NCBI RefSeq assembly: GCF_946885885.1
Contig: NZ_CAMPHN010000007.1
Span: 1-55,843 of the forward strand
Direction of reading: 5' to 3'
DNA: 55,843 nucleotides
Origin: an uncultured Pseudomonas sp.
GTDB taxonomy: Bacteria; Pseudomonadota; Gammaproteobacteria; Pseudomonadales; Pseudomonadaceae
In this document: positions 26,773-36,071 of the stretch, in pieces
Numbering within the stretch: the first letter of the stretch is position 1
Layout: every line of letters begins with the position of its first letter
The notes under the pieces: generated by a model
The model's input: the letters and a program-made list of their open reading frames with translations, nothing else
What the model was told of the DNA's origin: nothing
Databases searched by the model: none
Made by a program: the position numbers and the translations under genes

Positions 26773-27813
26773 ATGAGGAAATCACTACTCGCCCTGCTGC
26801 TGCTCGCGGCAAGCGGCTTGACCCAGACCGGGATGGCCCAGGCAGAAGTGCAACTCAAGGACGGTCACCCCGACCGTTATACCGTGGTCAAAGGCGATAC
26901 CCTCTGGGATATCTCCGGCCGATTTCTCAGCCAACCGTGGAAATGGCCGGAAATCTGGCACGCCAACCCACAGGTGGAAAACCCGCACCTTATCTATCCC
27001 GGCGACGAACTCAGCCTGGTTTACATCGACGGCCAACCACGTCTGATGCTCAACCGCGGCGCCTCGCGTGGGACCATCAAACTGTCGCCGCAAGTGCGCA
27101 GCACGCCGATGGCCGAAGCCATCCCGGCGATTCCGCTGGAGGCGATCAACAGCTTCCTGCTGAGCAACCGCATCGTCGACACCCCGGAACAGTTCGAGGG
27201 CGCGCCCTATATAGTCGCCGGCAACGCCGAGCGCGTGGTCAGCGGTTCGGGCGACCGGGTCTACGCCCGCGGCGCCTTCGACGAATCGGCACCGGTGTAC
27301 GGCATTTTCCGCCAAGGCAAGACCTATATCGACCCGGAAACCCAGGAATTCCTCGGGATCAATGCCGACGACATTGGTGGCGGCGAGATCGTGGCCGAAG
27401 AAGGCGATATCGGCACCATGATGCTGACCCGCACCACCCAGGAAGTGCGCCTCGGCGACCGCTTGTTCCCCACCGAGGAACGCGCGATCAATTCGACCTT
27501 TATGCCCAGCGAGCCGGCTAGCGAGATTCGCGGTCTGATTCTCGATGTGCCGCGCGGCGTGACCCAGATCGGACAGTTCGACGTGGTCACCCTGAACAAG
27601 GGCGCCCGCGACGGTCTGGTCGAAGGTAACGTGCTGGCGATCTACAAAACCGGCGAAACCGTGCGCGACCGCGTTACCGGCGAATCGGTGAAGATCCCCG
27701 ACGAGCGCGCCGGCCTGTTGATGGTGTTCCGCACCTACGACAAGCTCAGCTATGGCCTGGTGCTCAATGCCACGCGCCAACTGGCGATCATGGATAAAGT
27801 GCGTAACCCGTAA
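26773..27813 (+). CDS. tsaP: LysM peptidoglycan-binding protein, TsaP type
   Basis: 346 residues from ATG 26773. A Sec signal peptide (RKSLLALLLLAASGLTQTG, cleavage near AQAE) is followed directly by one LysM domain (YTVVKGDTLWDISGRF to the IYPGDEL end, about 35-90). The remaining 250 residues have no motif I know beyond the family's own. TsaP proteins anchor the type IV pilus secretin PilQ to peptidoglycan in the periplasm. The P. aeruginosa counterpart, PA0020 as I recall, has this size and position. A GC-rich hairpin follows the stop. Confidence 0.85.
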   Translation: MRKSLLALLLLAASGLTQTGMAQAEVQLKDGHPDRYTVVKGDTLWDISGRFLSQPWKWPEIWHANPQVENPHLIYPGDELSLVYIDGQPRLMLNRGASRGTIKLSPQVRSTPMAEAIPAIPLEAINSFLLSNRIVDTPEQFEGAPYIVAGNAERVVSGSGDRVYARGAFDESAPVYGIFRQGKTYIDPETQEFLGINADDIGGGEIVAEEGDIGTMMLTRTTQEVRLGDRLFPTEERAINSTFMPSEPASEIRGLILDVPRGVTQIGQFDVVTLNKGARDGLVEGNVLAIYKTGETVRDRVTGESVKIPDERAGLLMVFRTYDKLSYGLVLNATRQLAIMDKVRNP

Positions 27814-27820
27814 CATCTAA

Positions 27821-27844
27821 CAAGCCCCGCGATTGCGGGGCTTG
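27821..27844 (+). terminator. GC-rich hairpin after tsaP
   Basis: CAAGCCCCGC, loop GATT, GCGGGGCTTG: a perfect 10-bp stem seven bases after the tsaP stop. Only a short T run follows (TGGTTT), so it is a moderate intrinsic terminator or an mRNA 3-prime stabiliser. Confidence 0.7.
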
Positions 27845-27891
27845 TGGTTTCTGCCGCCGCAGCTGCGGCGCGACCGATCAAGGATGATCCC

Positions 27892-29001
27892 ATGTCGCCT
27901 CTCCTTTACGCCGCTCTATCCCCTGCCGAACTCGAAGCCCGCTTGCGCCTGCATTGTCTGCCGGAGCTGGGACCGCGGCGTTTCCGTAAACTGCTCAGCG
28001 CCTTCGACAGCGCCTCGGCCGCGTTAAGCGCACCCGCCAGCGCCTGGCGCTCCCTGGGTTTGCCGGCCGCCTGCGCCGAGCCACGTCGTAGCGCCGAGAT
28101 CCGCCAACGCGCGGCTGCCGCCCTGGCCTGGCTGGAGGTCGATAACCAGCACCTATTGATGTGGGACGACGCCCTCTATCCCGGATTGCTCGCCGAACTG
28201 AACGATGCCCCGCCGCTGCTGTTCGTCGCCGGCGCCCCGACGCTGCTGGAGCGCCCGCAACTGGCCATGGTCGGCAGCCGTCGCGCTTCGCGCCCGGGCT
28301 TGGATACCGCACATAGCTTTGCCCGCAGTCTGGCCGCCGGCGGTTTCGTGATCACCAGCGGTCTGGCCCTGGGCATCGACGGCGCCGCCCACCAGGGCGC
28401 GCTGGATGTGGCGGGCAAAACCATCGCGGTGCTGGGCACCGGCTTGCAGTGCCTGTATCCGGCGCGGCATAAGCAGCTCGCCGCGGATATCGTCGAACAC
28501 GGCGGTGCACTGGTGTCCGAGTTGCCGCTGGATAGTCCGCCCCAGGCCAGCAACTTTCCCCGGCGCAATAGAATCATCAGCGGCCTGTCGCTCGGCGTGC
28601 TGGTGGTCGAGGCCAGCCCCTCCAGCGGGTCGCTGATCACCGCGCGGCTGGCCGCCGAGCAGGGCCGCGAGGTCTATGCGATCCCCGGGTCGATCCACCA
28701 TCCCGGTGCGCGGGGTTGCCATCAATTGATCCGCGACGGCGCGGTGCTGGTGGAAAGCATCGAGCATATTCTCGAGGCGTTGCGCGGTTGGCAGGCACAG
28801 ACGCCAGTCGAACAAACATCCGTCTCGCCTGCACCGAGTCATCCGCTGCTGGATTTGCTGCACGCCGCGCCGCACAGCAGCGAAGCCTTGGCCGCCGCCA
28901 GCGGTTGGGCGCTGCCCGAGGTATTAGCGGCGCTTACCGAGCTGGAATTGGATGGTCGTATCGCCTGTGAAAACGGTCGCTGGGTGGGCCGCGGCGGGTA
29001 G
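27892..29001 (+). CDS. dprA: DNA-processing protein DprA (Smf)
   Basis: 369 residues from ATG 27892. The Rossmann-type DprA core has MVGSRRASRPG (about 125), SGLALGIDGAAHQGAL (about 160), GTGLQCLYPARHK, then NFPRRNRIISGLSLGVLVVE and SGSLITARLA. The C-terminus (about 305-369) is a DML1-like winged helix. DprA loads RecA onto incoming single-stranded DNA in natural transformation and is widespread beyond competent species. It lies in the tsaP-dprA-tsaC string. Its stop codon TAG opens a repeat element at 29000. Confidence 0.94.
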   Translation: MSPLLYAALSPAELEARLRLHCLPELGPRRFRKLLSAFDSASAALSAPASAWRSLGLPAACAEPRRSAEIRQRAAAALAWLEVDNQHLLMWDDALYPGLLAELNDAPPLLFVAGAPTLLERPQLAMVGSRRASRPGLDTAHSFARSLAAGGFVITSGLALGIDGAAHQGALDVAGKTIAVLGTGLQCLYPARHKQLAADIVEHGGALVSELPLDSPPQASNFPRRNRIISGLSLGVLVVEASPSSGSLITARLAAEQGREVYAIPGSIHHPGARGCHQLIRDGAVLVESIEHILEALRGWQAQTPVEQTSVSPAPSHPLLDLLHAAPHSSEALAAASGWALPEVLAALTELELDGRIACENGRWVGRGG

Positions 29002-29201
29002 TGTCGCGACACGAATAGTCTGTCGATTTCCGTGGGAGGGGCCGGGCGGCGTTCCGCTTCAGCCGCGATGCTTTCAGCGCCTTCAAGGTCAATCGCGGCT
29101 AAAGCCCCTCCCACCCAGCCTGGCCACGTTGTCGGTACCTGACCCAGTGCTTAACCTAGGATCCGACATTTCATGGCTGACACGACATCAGCTTGGATAC
29201 A
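29000..29201. repeat. Repeat cluster between dprA and tsaC
   Basis: A GTGTCGCGACAC palindrome at 29001-29012 overlaps the dprA stop. A GTGGGAGGGG...CCCCTCCCAC palindromic element follows at 29032-29114, then CCGACATTTCATGGCTG at about 29164-29180. The last is the complement of a word at the LLM/GGDEF junction (48343-48357). The same GTGGGAGG element recurs at 52277-52337 and 54574-54648. No gene is seen in this gap. Confidence 0.65.
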
Positions 29202-29231
29202 CTGCCGACAAGGTTTAGTGGAGAGCGGTGA

Positions 29232-29789
29232 ATGACGAGCAAGTGGCAGGTACAACAAGCGGCGCGGGTGGTGCACGCCGGGGGCGTCATCGCCTACCCG
29301 ACCGAAGCGGTATGGGGTTTGGGCTGCGATCCTTGGGACGAACTGGCGGTGGCGCGTCTGTTGGCGTTGAAAGAGCGGCCGATGGAAAAAGGCCTGATCC
29401 TGGTCGCCGACGACATCCGCCAGTTCGACTTTCTGCTCGAAGACCTACCGGAAATCTGGCAGGACCGTCTGGCCGGCAGCTGGCCGGGACCGAACACCTG
29501 GCTGGTGCCGCATCAGGACCGTTTGCCGCAGTGGATCACCGGTAAGCACGGCAGCGTCGCCTTGCGCGTCAGCGATCATCCCGTGGTCCGTGCGCTTTGC
29601 GCGCTCACCGGGCCACTGGTCTCGACCTCGGTCAACCCGGCCGGCCGGCCGGCGGCGCGTAGCCGTTTGCGGGTCGAGCAGTACTTTCCGCGTCAGTTGG
29701 ACAAAGTCCTCGGCGGCGCCCTGGGCGGGCGCAAGAACCCCAGTTTGATTCGCGATCTGATCACCGGTGATGTGATCCGGCCGTCCTGA
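29232..29789 (+). CDS. tsaC: L-threonylcarbamoyladenylate synthase TsaC (YrdC family)
   Basis: 185 residues. The family pattern is clear: [18 protein letters not shown] near the start, [14 protein letters not shown], and later [16 protein letters not shown]. TsaC makes threonylcarbamoyl-AMP from Thr, bicarbonate and ATP for the t6A37 tRNA modification. The short, single-domain form is the TsaC type rather than the longer Sua5. ATG 29232 follows GAGAGCGG. The same dprA-tsaC order is found in other pseudomonads. Confidence 0.94.
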   Translation: MTSKWQVQQAARVVHAGGVIAYPTEAVWGLGCDPWDELAVARLLALKERPMEKGLILVADDIRQFDFLLEDLPEIWQDRLAGSWPGPNTWLVPHQDRLPQWITGKHGSVALRVSDHPVVRALCALTGPLVSTSVNPAGRPAARSRLRVEQYFPRQLDKVLGGALGGRKNPSLIRDLITGDVIRPS

Positions 29790-29800
29790 AGGAGCAGCCT

Positions 29801-29899
29801 CAAGCTGCAAGCCACAAGCTTCAAGTCAGAGCGAAAAGCAATCAGGGTGCTTGGTCGTCTCGGATTTGTGCCGTCACGCTGAGCAGCTTGCAGCTGCTT
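29801..29899. repeat. AGCTGCAAGC-type intergenic repeat, copy 3
   Basis: CAAGCTGCAAGCCACAAGCT and AGCTTGCAGCTGCTTTCAG flank an unrelated core in the gap between convergent tsaC and qor. Together they form a loose inverted repeat. Confidence 0.55.
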
Positions 29900-30877
29900 T
29901 CAGGGCAGCAGAATGGTCGACCCGGTGGTCTGCCGAGCGCTTAACGCCGCTTGCGCGGCGGCGGCGTCCTTCAGCGCATAGCGGTTGCTGATGTCCACCT
30001 TGAGTTGGTCGCTTTCGATCATGGCGAACAGGTCGTCGGCCATCATCTGCAAACGCTCCGGGGTATCGGCGTAACCGGCCAGCGACGGCCGGGTGACGAA
30101 CAACGAGCCCTTCTGCGCCAATATGCCCAAGTTGACTCCGCTGACCGCGCCCGAGGCGTTGCCGAAGCTGACCAGCAGGCCGCGTGGCGCGACGCAGTCC
30201 AGCGAAGTTTCCCAGGTGTCTTTGCCCACGCCGTCGTAGACCACCGGGCATTTCCGTCCGTCGGTCAGCTCCAGTACGCGCTGCGCGACATTCTCGTGGC
30301 TGTAGTCGATGGTGGCCCAGGCGCCCTGCTGCATCGCCGTTTCGGCTTTCTCCGCGGAGCTGACGGTGCCGATCAATTTCACCCCGAGGGCCTTGGCCCA
30401 TTGGCAGGCGAAGGAGCCGACGCCACCGGCTGCGGCATGGAACAGAATGGTTTCGCCGCCCTTGAGCGCGAAGGTCTGGCGCAACAGGTATTGCACGGTC
30501 AAGCCTTTGAGCATCACCGCCGCGGCTTGCTCGAAGCTGATCGAGTCTGGCAGCTTCACCAGTTTGTCCGCCGGCAACACATGCAGCTCGCTATAGGCGC
30601 CTAAGGGGCCGGTGGCATAGGCGACGCGCTCGCCGACCTGGAAGCGGGTAACCGCCGAGCCCACCGCTTCGACGATACCCGCACCTTCGCTGCCCAGCCC
30701 GGAGGGCAAGGCGGCAGGCGGATACAGGCCGCTGCGGTAATAGGTGTCGATAAAGTTCAGGCCGATCGCCTGATTGCGCACTAACACCTCGTTGGGTCCG
30801 GGGGCGGCGGCTTGATAGTCGAGGTACTCGAGTACTTCGGGTCCGCCATGGCGGCTGAACTGGATACGTTTAGGCAT
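29900..30877 (-). CDS. qor: NADPH:quinone oxidoreductase (zeta-crystallin type)
   Basis: 325 residues from ATG 30877, with GGAG upstream. MDR fold without structural zinc: an N-terminal GroES-like catalytic domain (RIQFSRHGGPEVLE, then GLNFIDTYYRSGLYP) and a nucleotide site FHAAAGGVGSFACQWAKALG. The family reduces quinones by one electron with NADPH. It corresponds to PA0023 (qor) in the recalled order. It is divergent from hemF over 196 bases. Confidence 0.92.
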   Translation of the reverse strand: MPKRIQFSRHGGPEVLEYLDYQAAAPGPNEVLVRNQAIGLNFIDTYYRSGLYPPAALPSGLGSEGAGIVEAVGSAVTRFQVGERVAYATGPLGAYSELHVLPADKLVKLPDSISFEQAAAVMLKGLTVQYLLRQTFALKGGETILFHAAAGGVGSFACQWAKALGVKLIGTVSSAEKAETAMQQGAWATIDYSHENVAQRVLELTDGRKCPVVYDGVGKDTWETSLDCVAPRGLLVSFGNASGAVSGVNLGILAQKGSLFVTRPSLAGYADTPERLQMMADDLFAMIESDQLKVDISNRYALKDAAAAQAALSARQTTGSTILLP

Positions 30878-30968
30878 CTCGGGCTCCTGTCCAAGGAATG
30901 GGGCGAGGCACCATGCAGCGCTGTCGGCTTGCAAGGGCGCGGGTAGGCCATCCGACCACCTCCGATAA

Positions 30969-32012
<1,044 letters not shown>

Positions 32013-32016
32013 TTTT

Positions 32017-32092
32017 GTAACCCGGATGCAATCCGGGGAAGGCTGTGCATTCACCGCCGCTCCCGGATTGCGCCTGGGCTTATCCGGGCTAC
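32017..32092. repeat. GGATGCAATCCGGG-type palindromic element
   Basis: GTAACCCGGATGCAATCCGG at the left end pairs loosely with CCCGGATTGCGCC and TATCCGGGCTAC at the right. Related copies lie at 47048-47115 and 52209-52269, so this is a dispersed intergenic family. Confidence 0.65.
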
Positions 32093-32207
32093 GAGCTGTT
32101 GACGCTGTGTTGGGTTACGCGGCGCCTTATACCGTTGTCTTTAATCTGAAAGTGTGTGCGCCGCTAACCCAACCTACGCGGCGTATCGATTAATACAAGG
32201 ATGCTCC

Positions 32208-33026
32208 ATGGACCGCTACGGCGTTTTCGGCAACCCCATCGGCCACAGCAAGTCGCCGTTGATCCATCGCCTGTTCGCCGCGCAGACCGGCGAACAGCTG
32301 AGCTACGAGGCATTGCTGGCGCCGCTGGAGGATTTCGTCGGCTTTGCCCGGGCTTTCTTCGTCGAAGGTAAGGGCGCCAACGTGACGGTGCCGTTCAAGG
32401 AGCAGGCCTTTCAATTGGCCGATAGCCTCAGCGCGCGTGCCCAGCGGGCCGGTGCGGTGAACACCCTGAAGAAGCTCGACGACGGCAGCCTGCTCGGCGA
32501 CAACACCGATGGCGCCGGGCTGGTGCGCGACCTGACGATCAATGCCGGCTTTGAGCTGACCGGCAAACGCATCCTCCTGCTCGGCGCCGGCGGTGCCGCG
32601 CGCGGGGTGCTCGAACCCTTTCTGGCGCAACAGCCGGCGGCCCTGATCATCGCCAACCGCACGGTGGCCAAGGCCGAGCAATTGGCCAACGAGTTCGCCG
32701 ACCTCGGCCCGGTCGCGGCCAGTGCCTTCGACTGGCTGCAAGAGCCGGTGGACCTGATCGTCAACGCCACTTCGGCGAGCCTGGCCGGCGAATTGCCGCC
32801 GCTCGCCGCCAGTCTGATCGAACCAGGCCATACCCTGTGCTACGACATGATGTACGGCAAGGAGCCGACCGCGTTCAACCGCTGGGCCGCCGAGCAGGGC
32901 GCGGCGCGTACGCTGGATGGTTTGGGCATGCTGGTCGAGCAGGCCGCCGAGGCGTTTTTCGTCTGGCGCGGCGTGCGCCCGGGCAGTGCGCCGGTGCTGG
33001 CCGAGTTGCGCAGCCAGTTGGCCTGA
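32208..33026 (+). CDS. aroE: Shikimate dehydrogenase (NADP+)
   Basis: 272 residues from ATG 32208 with CAAGG seven bases before. The shikimate-binding [10 protein letters not shown], catalytic Lys in [11 protein letters not shown], Asp in [11 protein letters not shown] and the nucleotide loop [12 protein letters not shown] are all present. It reduces 3-dehydroshikimate to shikimate in aromatic amino-acid synthesis. A second ATG at 32201 is out of frame. No irregularity. Confidence 0.96.
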   Translation: MDRYGVFGNPIGHSKSPLIHRLFAAQTGEQLSYEALLAPLEDFVGFARAFFVEGKGANVTVPFKEQAFQLADSLSARAQRAGAVNTLKKLDDGSLLGDNTDGAGLVRDLTINAGFELTGKRILLLGAGGAARGVLEPFLAQQPAALIIANRTVAKAEQLANEFADLGPVAASAFDWLQEPVDLIVNATSASLAGELPPLAASLIEPGHTLCYDMMYGKEPTAFNRWAAEQGAARTLDGLGMLVEQAAEAFFVWRGVRPGSAPVLAELRSQLA

Positions 33027-33039
33027 CGCGGCCACCCCA

Positions 33040-33152
33040 GGAGGCTGTCCGAGAATACGGATTTGTGTAGGTTGGGTCGGGCCGCGCAGGCTGAGCTGCG
33101 CGAAGCCCAACATGCCGACTTCGTTGGGCTTCGTTCCTCAGCGCCAACCTAC
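33040..33152. repeat. Repeat element on the aroE side of the SulP gene
   Basis: A 37-base segment (33040-33076) starting GGAGGCTGTCCGAGA runs into GTAGGTTGG (33067-33075), which pairs with CCAACCTAC (33144-33152). Inside is an 11-bp pair CGAAGCCCAAC (33101-33111) and GTTGGGCTTCG (33123-33133). Related sequence flanks the other side of the SulP gene. Confidence 0.75.
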
Positions 33153-33181
33153 AATTTGCAGGCAATGGCTATTCCTAGGTT

Positions 33182-34750
33182 TCAATCCTCGAAGCGCACC
33201 GGGCATAGTTCGGCGCCTTCGAGTTTCTGCAGCTCTTCGATCACCTGGGGTCGGGCGCGGCGCAGCACCAGCGTGCGCTGTTGCGTTTGTAGGCGGCGGG
33301 CTTCCTGGTGCAGCATCTCCACCCCGGCGTAGTCGATGAAGTTGACGTGGTGGGCGTCGATGACCACCCGTTCGCCGGTGCTGCGCTGGATGATCTGTTG
33401 CAGGTAGTGGCAGGCGCCGAAAAAAATCGAGCCTTCCACCCGCAGCACTTCCTCCTCGCCTTCCTGCCAGAACTTCACCCGCGGCTGCGAGGTGCGTTTG
33501 AGGTAGAAAAACAGCGAAGCCAGGACCCCGGCATAGATCGCCGTTTGCAGCTCCAGCAGCAGGGTGGCGAGCAGCGTCAGCAGCATCACCAGGAACTCCG
33601 AGCGGCTGACGCGGAACAGCGCGCGTACGCTGGGGATATCCACCAGCCCCCAGCAGATCAGCAGAATCCCCGCGGCCATGCTCGGCAGCGGGATATGCGC
33701 GATCAGCCTGGCGCCGAACAGCGCGAACACCGCGACCAGCAGCGCGGAAAACACCCCGGCCAGGGGCGATTTGGCCCCCGCTTGCAGGTTCAGCGCCGAG
33801 CGGGTGAAGGAGCCGGCCGACAGCGAGGCGGAGAACCAGGGGCCGACCATATTCGACAGGCCCTGGGCGCGCACTTCCTGATTGGCGTCGAGAAACTGTT
33901 GGGATTTGCCGGCCAGGGCGCGGGCGATCGACAGGCTGGTGACCAGCCCGAGCATGCCGCAGGCCACGGCGGCGGGCAGCAATTGCTGCACGCTCGACAG
34001 CTCGAAACGCAGCGGGCTGAACGGCGGCAGGCTGCCTTCGAAGGCACTGACCAGGGCGATGCCGCCGAGCTGCGCCGGCCAAGCCAGCACCGCCAGGCTG
34101 GCGACCGCCAAGCCGATCAGCAGCGCCGGCGAGCGCGGCCACAGTTGTTTGCACAGCAGGCTGACCGCCAGGGTGAACCCGGCCAGGGCCAACGAGCGCC
34201 AATCGGTTTCCGGCAGATGCTGGCCGATATCCAGCAGGCTGGCCAAGGCCGTGGTCTGGCTCGGTACGCTGATGCCGAGCAGGTTCGGCAGCTGGCCGAG
34301 GGCGATCACTACCGCGGCGCCGAGGGTGAAGCCCAGCACCACCGAGTGCGAGACGAAGTTCACCAGGGCGCCGAAACGCAGCAGCCCGAGCAGCCACTGG
34401 AACACCCCGGCGAGAAACGTCAGCAACAGAATCAGGGCGACGAACTGGTCGCTGCCCGGCGTGGCCAAAGGGCTGACGCTGGTGAACAGGACGATGGAAA
34501 TCGCCGCGGTCGGCCCCGAGATCAGGTGCCACGAGGAGCCCCACAAACAGGCGACGATCACCGGCACTATCGCGGCGTACAGGCCGTACTCCGCGGGCAA
34601 GCCGGCGATCAGGGCATAGGCGATGGATTGCGGCAGCGCGAGGATCGCGCCGCTGAGGCCGACCAGCAGATCGTTGGCCAGGCTGCGCCGGCTGCTGTTG
34701 GGCAGCCAGCGGAGGAACGGCAATAGGGTCTGGCGGCTGGGTAGCGGCAT
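33182..34750 (-). CDS. SulP-family anion transporter with STAS domain
   Basis: 522 residues with about 12 membrane segments. The SulP pattern is QSIAYALIAGLPAEYGLYAA (about residue 40). A GLSNMVGPWFSA-like segment lies mid-protein, and the C-terminal STAS domain (about 420-515) contains VVIDAHHVNFIDYAGVEML. The family moves sulfate, bicarbonate or other anions across the inner membrane by symport. Choline-sulfate genes follow on the same strand side, which makes sulfate handling attractive but unproven. Repeat elements bracket the gene on both sides (33040-33152 and 34791-35057). Confidence 0.9.
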   Translation of the reverse strand: MPLPSRQTLLPFLRWLPNSSRRSLANDLLVGLSGAILALPQSIAYALIAGLPAEYGLYAAIVPVIVACLWGSSWHLISGPTAAISIVLFTSVSPLATPGSDQFVALILLLTFLAGVFQWLLGLLRFGALVNFVSHSVVLGFTLGAAVVIALGQLPNLLGISVPSQTTALASLLDIGQHLPETDWRSLALAGFTLAVSLLCKQLWPRSPALLIGLAVASLAVLAWPAQLGGIALVSAFEGSLPPFSPLRFELSSVQQLLPAAVACGMLGLVTSLSIARALAGKSQQFLDANQEVRAQGLSNMVGPWFSASLSAGSFTRSALNLQAGAKSPLAGVFSALLVAVFALFGARLIAHIPLPSMAAGILLICWGLVDIPSVRALFRVSRSEFLVMLLTLLATLLLELQTAIYAGVLASLFFYLKRTSQPRVKFWQEGEEEVLRVEGSIFFGACHYLQQIIQRSTGERVVIDAHHVNFIDYAGVEMLHQEARRLQTQQRTLVLRRARPQVIEELQKLEGAELCPVRFED

Positions 34751-34790
34751 CGAATGGGTTCTTCAACAAGGGCAGGACGATAGGGCGCCA

Positions 34791-35057
34791 GGAGGCAGTC
34801 CGAGAATAGCAATTGGCAGCAAGTTGTAGGTTGGGCTGAGCTTCGCGTAGCCCAGCCTACAAAAATCCGCACTCTCGGACAGGCTCCCTGCCAATCACCC
34901 TACGCAATCAAGACCTTATTTCAAGGCTATGTCCCAATGGCGTGTGGCACGGCGATAAGCCGTTGGGCCGGGCGGGGCTCCGTTGAGGAGCGCCGCGACG
35001 AAGCCCAACGAGACATGCCGATGCCTGTTGGGCTTCGCTACGCTCAGCGCCAACCTA
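34791..35057. repeat. Double repeat element upstream of the SulP gene (fills the 340-bp gap)
   Basis: First part, 34791-34887: GGAGGCAGTCCGAGAATA to GTAGGTTGGGCT (34826-34837), then AGCCCAGCCTAC (34849-34860) and the complement of the 37-base segment at 33040-33076 (34851-34887, 32 of 37 identical). Second part, about 34961-35057: the 11-bp pair CGAAGCCCAAC (34999-35009) and GTTGGGCTTCG (35027-35037), then CAGCGCCAACCTAC, the same core as at 33101-33152. No gene is visible between 34751 and 35090. Confidence 0.75.
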
Positions 35058-35090
35058 CCCATTGCATGCAATACCTAACGGGTACATAGC

Positions 35091-36020
35091 TTATTTCAAA
35101 GCGGCGACTATCGCCTGCTGGCCATTGCCGCCGTCTCGGGTATTGACGCCTTTCAACCAGCTTTCGACCACCCAGGGGTTGGCGCGCAGCCAGGTTTTGA
35201 TCGCATCGCTATTGCTCGCCTGTTTGCTCAGCACCTGGTCCATGATGTCGTTCTCCATTTCTTGGGTGAAGGTCAGGTTTGCCAGTAGTTTGCCGACGTT
35301 CGGGCACTGCTGTGCATAGCCTTTGCGGGCCAGGGTGTTGACGCTGCCGCTGGCGCCGAAGTACTTCTCGCCGCCCTTGAGGTAGTTCATCGCGTACTGC
35401 ACGTTCATCGGGTGCGGCGTCCAGCCAAGGAAGACCACGAATTTATCGCGTTTGACCGCCCGGCCGACCTGCACCAGCATGGCCTGCTCGCTGGACTCGA
35501 CCAGCGTCCAGTCCTTCAGGCCGAACTCGTTGGCGGCGATCATCTGCTTGATCGATTCGTTGGCCGGCGATCCCGAGGCGATGCCGTAGATTTTGCGTTC
35601 GAACTTGTCGGCGAACTTCTCCAGGTCGGCGAAGTTCTTCACTCCGGCGTCGAAGGCGTAGGTGGGCACCGCCAGGGTGTATTCGGTGCCGGCGAGGTTT
35701 TCCACCAGCTTGTCGACCTCGCCAGTGGCGACGAACTTGTCGTAGTTGCTTTGCTGGGCCGGCATCCAGTTGCCGAGGAACGCATCGACCTGGCCCTTTT
35801 GCAGGCCGGCGTAGATGATCGGCACCGCCAGGGTCTGGGTCTCCACTTTGTAACCCAGGCCTTCGAGCAGCAGGCCGGCGATGCCGTTGGTCACGGCGAT
35901 ATCGCTCCAACCGGGATCGCCGAGTTTCACCGTGGCGCACTGGGCTTCCTCGGCCTGGGTCTGCAAGCTCGTGGCGGCGATCGCCAAGGCGGCGGCTAAT
36001 ACGGTGCTGAATTTGTTCAT
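35091..36020 (-). CDS. choX: Choline ABC transporter substrate-binding protein (ChoX-like)
   Basis: 309 residues from ATG 36020. A Sec signal peptide (about 1-23, ending QTQAEEAQC region) precedes the mature OpuAC-type binding domain. Aromatic residues expected for a quaternary-ammonium cage appear in LGDPGWSDI, FLGNWMPA and FLGWTPHPM. The protein should capture choline in the periplasm. No permease or ATPase gene is next to it, so it is an orphan component that must dock to a transporter elsewhere. It follows betC by 51 bases on the same strand: choline sulfate would be cleaved by BetC and choline captured here. Confidence 0.85.
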   Translation of the reverse strand: MNKFSTVLAAALAIAATSLQTQAEEAQCATVKLGDPGWSDIAVTNGIAGLLLEGLGYKVETQTLAVPIIYAGLQKGQVDAFLGNWMPAQQSNYDKFVATGEVDKLVENLAGTEYTLAVPTYAFDAGVKNFADLEKFADKFERKIYGIASGSPANESIKQMIAANEFGLKDWTLVESSEQAMLVQVGRAVKRDKFVVFLGWTPHPMNVQYAMNYLKGGEKYFGASGSVNTLARKGYAQQCPNVGKLLANLTFTQEMENDIMDQVLSKQASNSDAIKTWLRANPWVVESWLKGVNTRDGGNGQQAIVAALK

Positions 36021-36071
36021 GGGCTTCTCCAGTCTTTTTAGTTGTAGTTGCACGCTTATCGCTTGTGGCAT

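Noticed and set aside
33040..35057. Composite transposon around the SulP gene
   Set aside because: No transposase or target-site duplication is seen; the repeats also resemble elements beside other genes.
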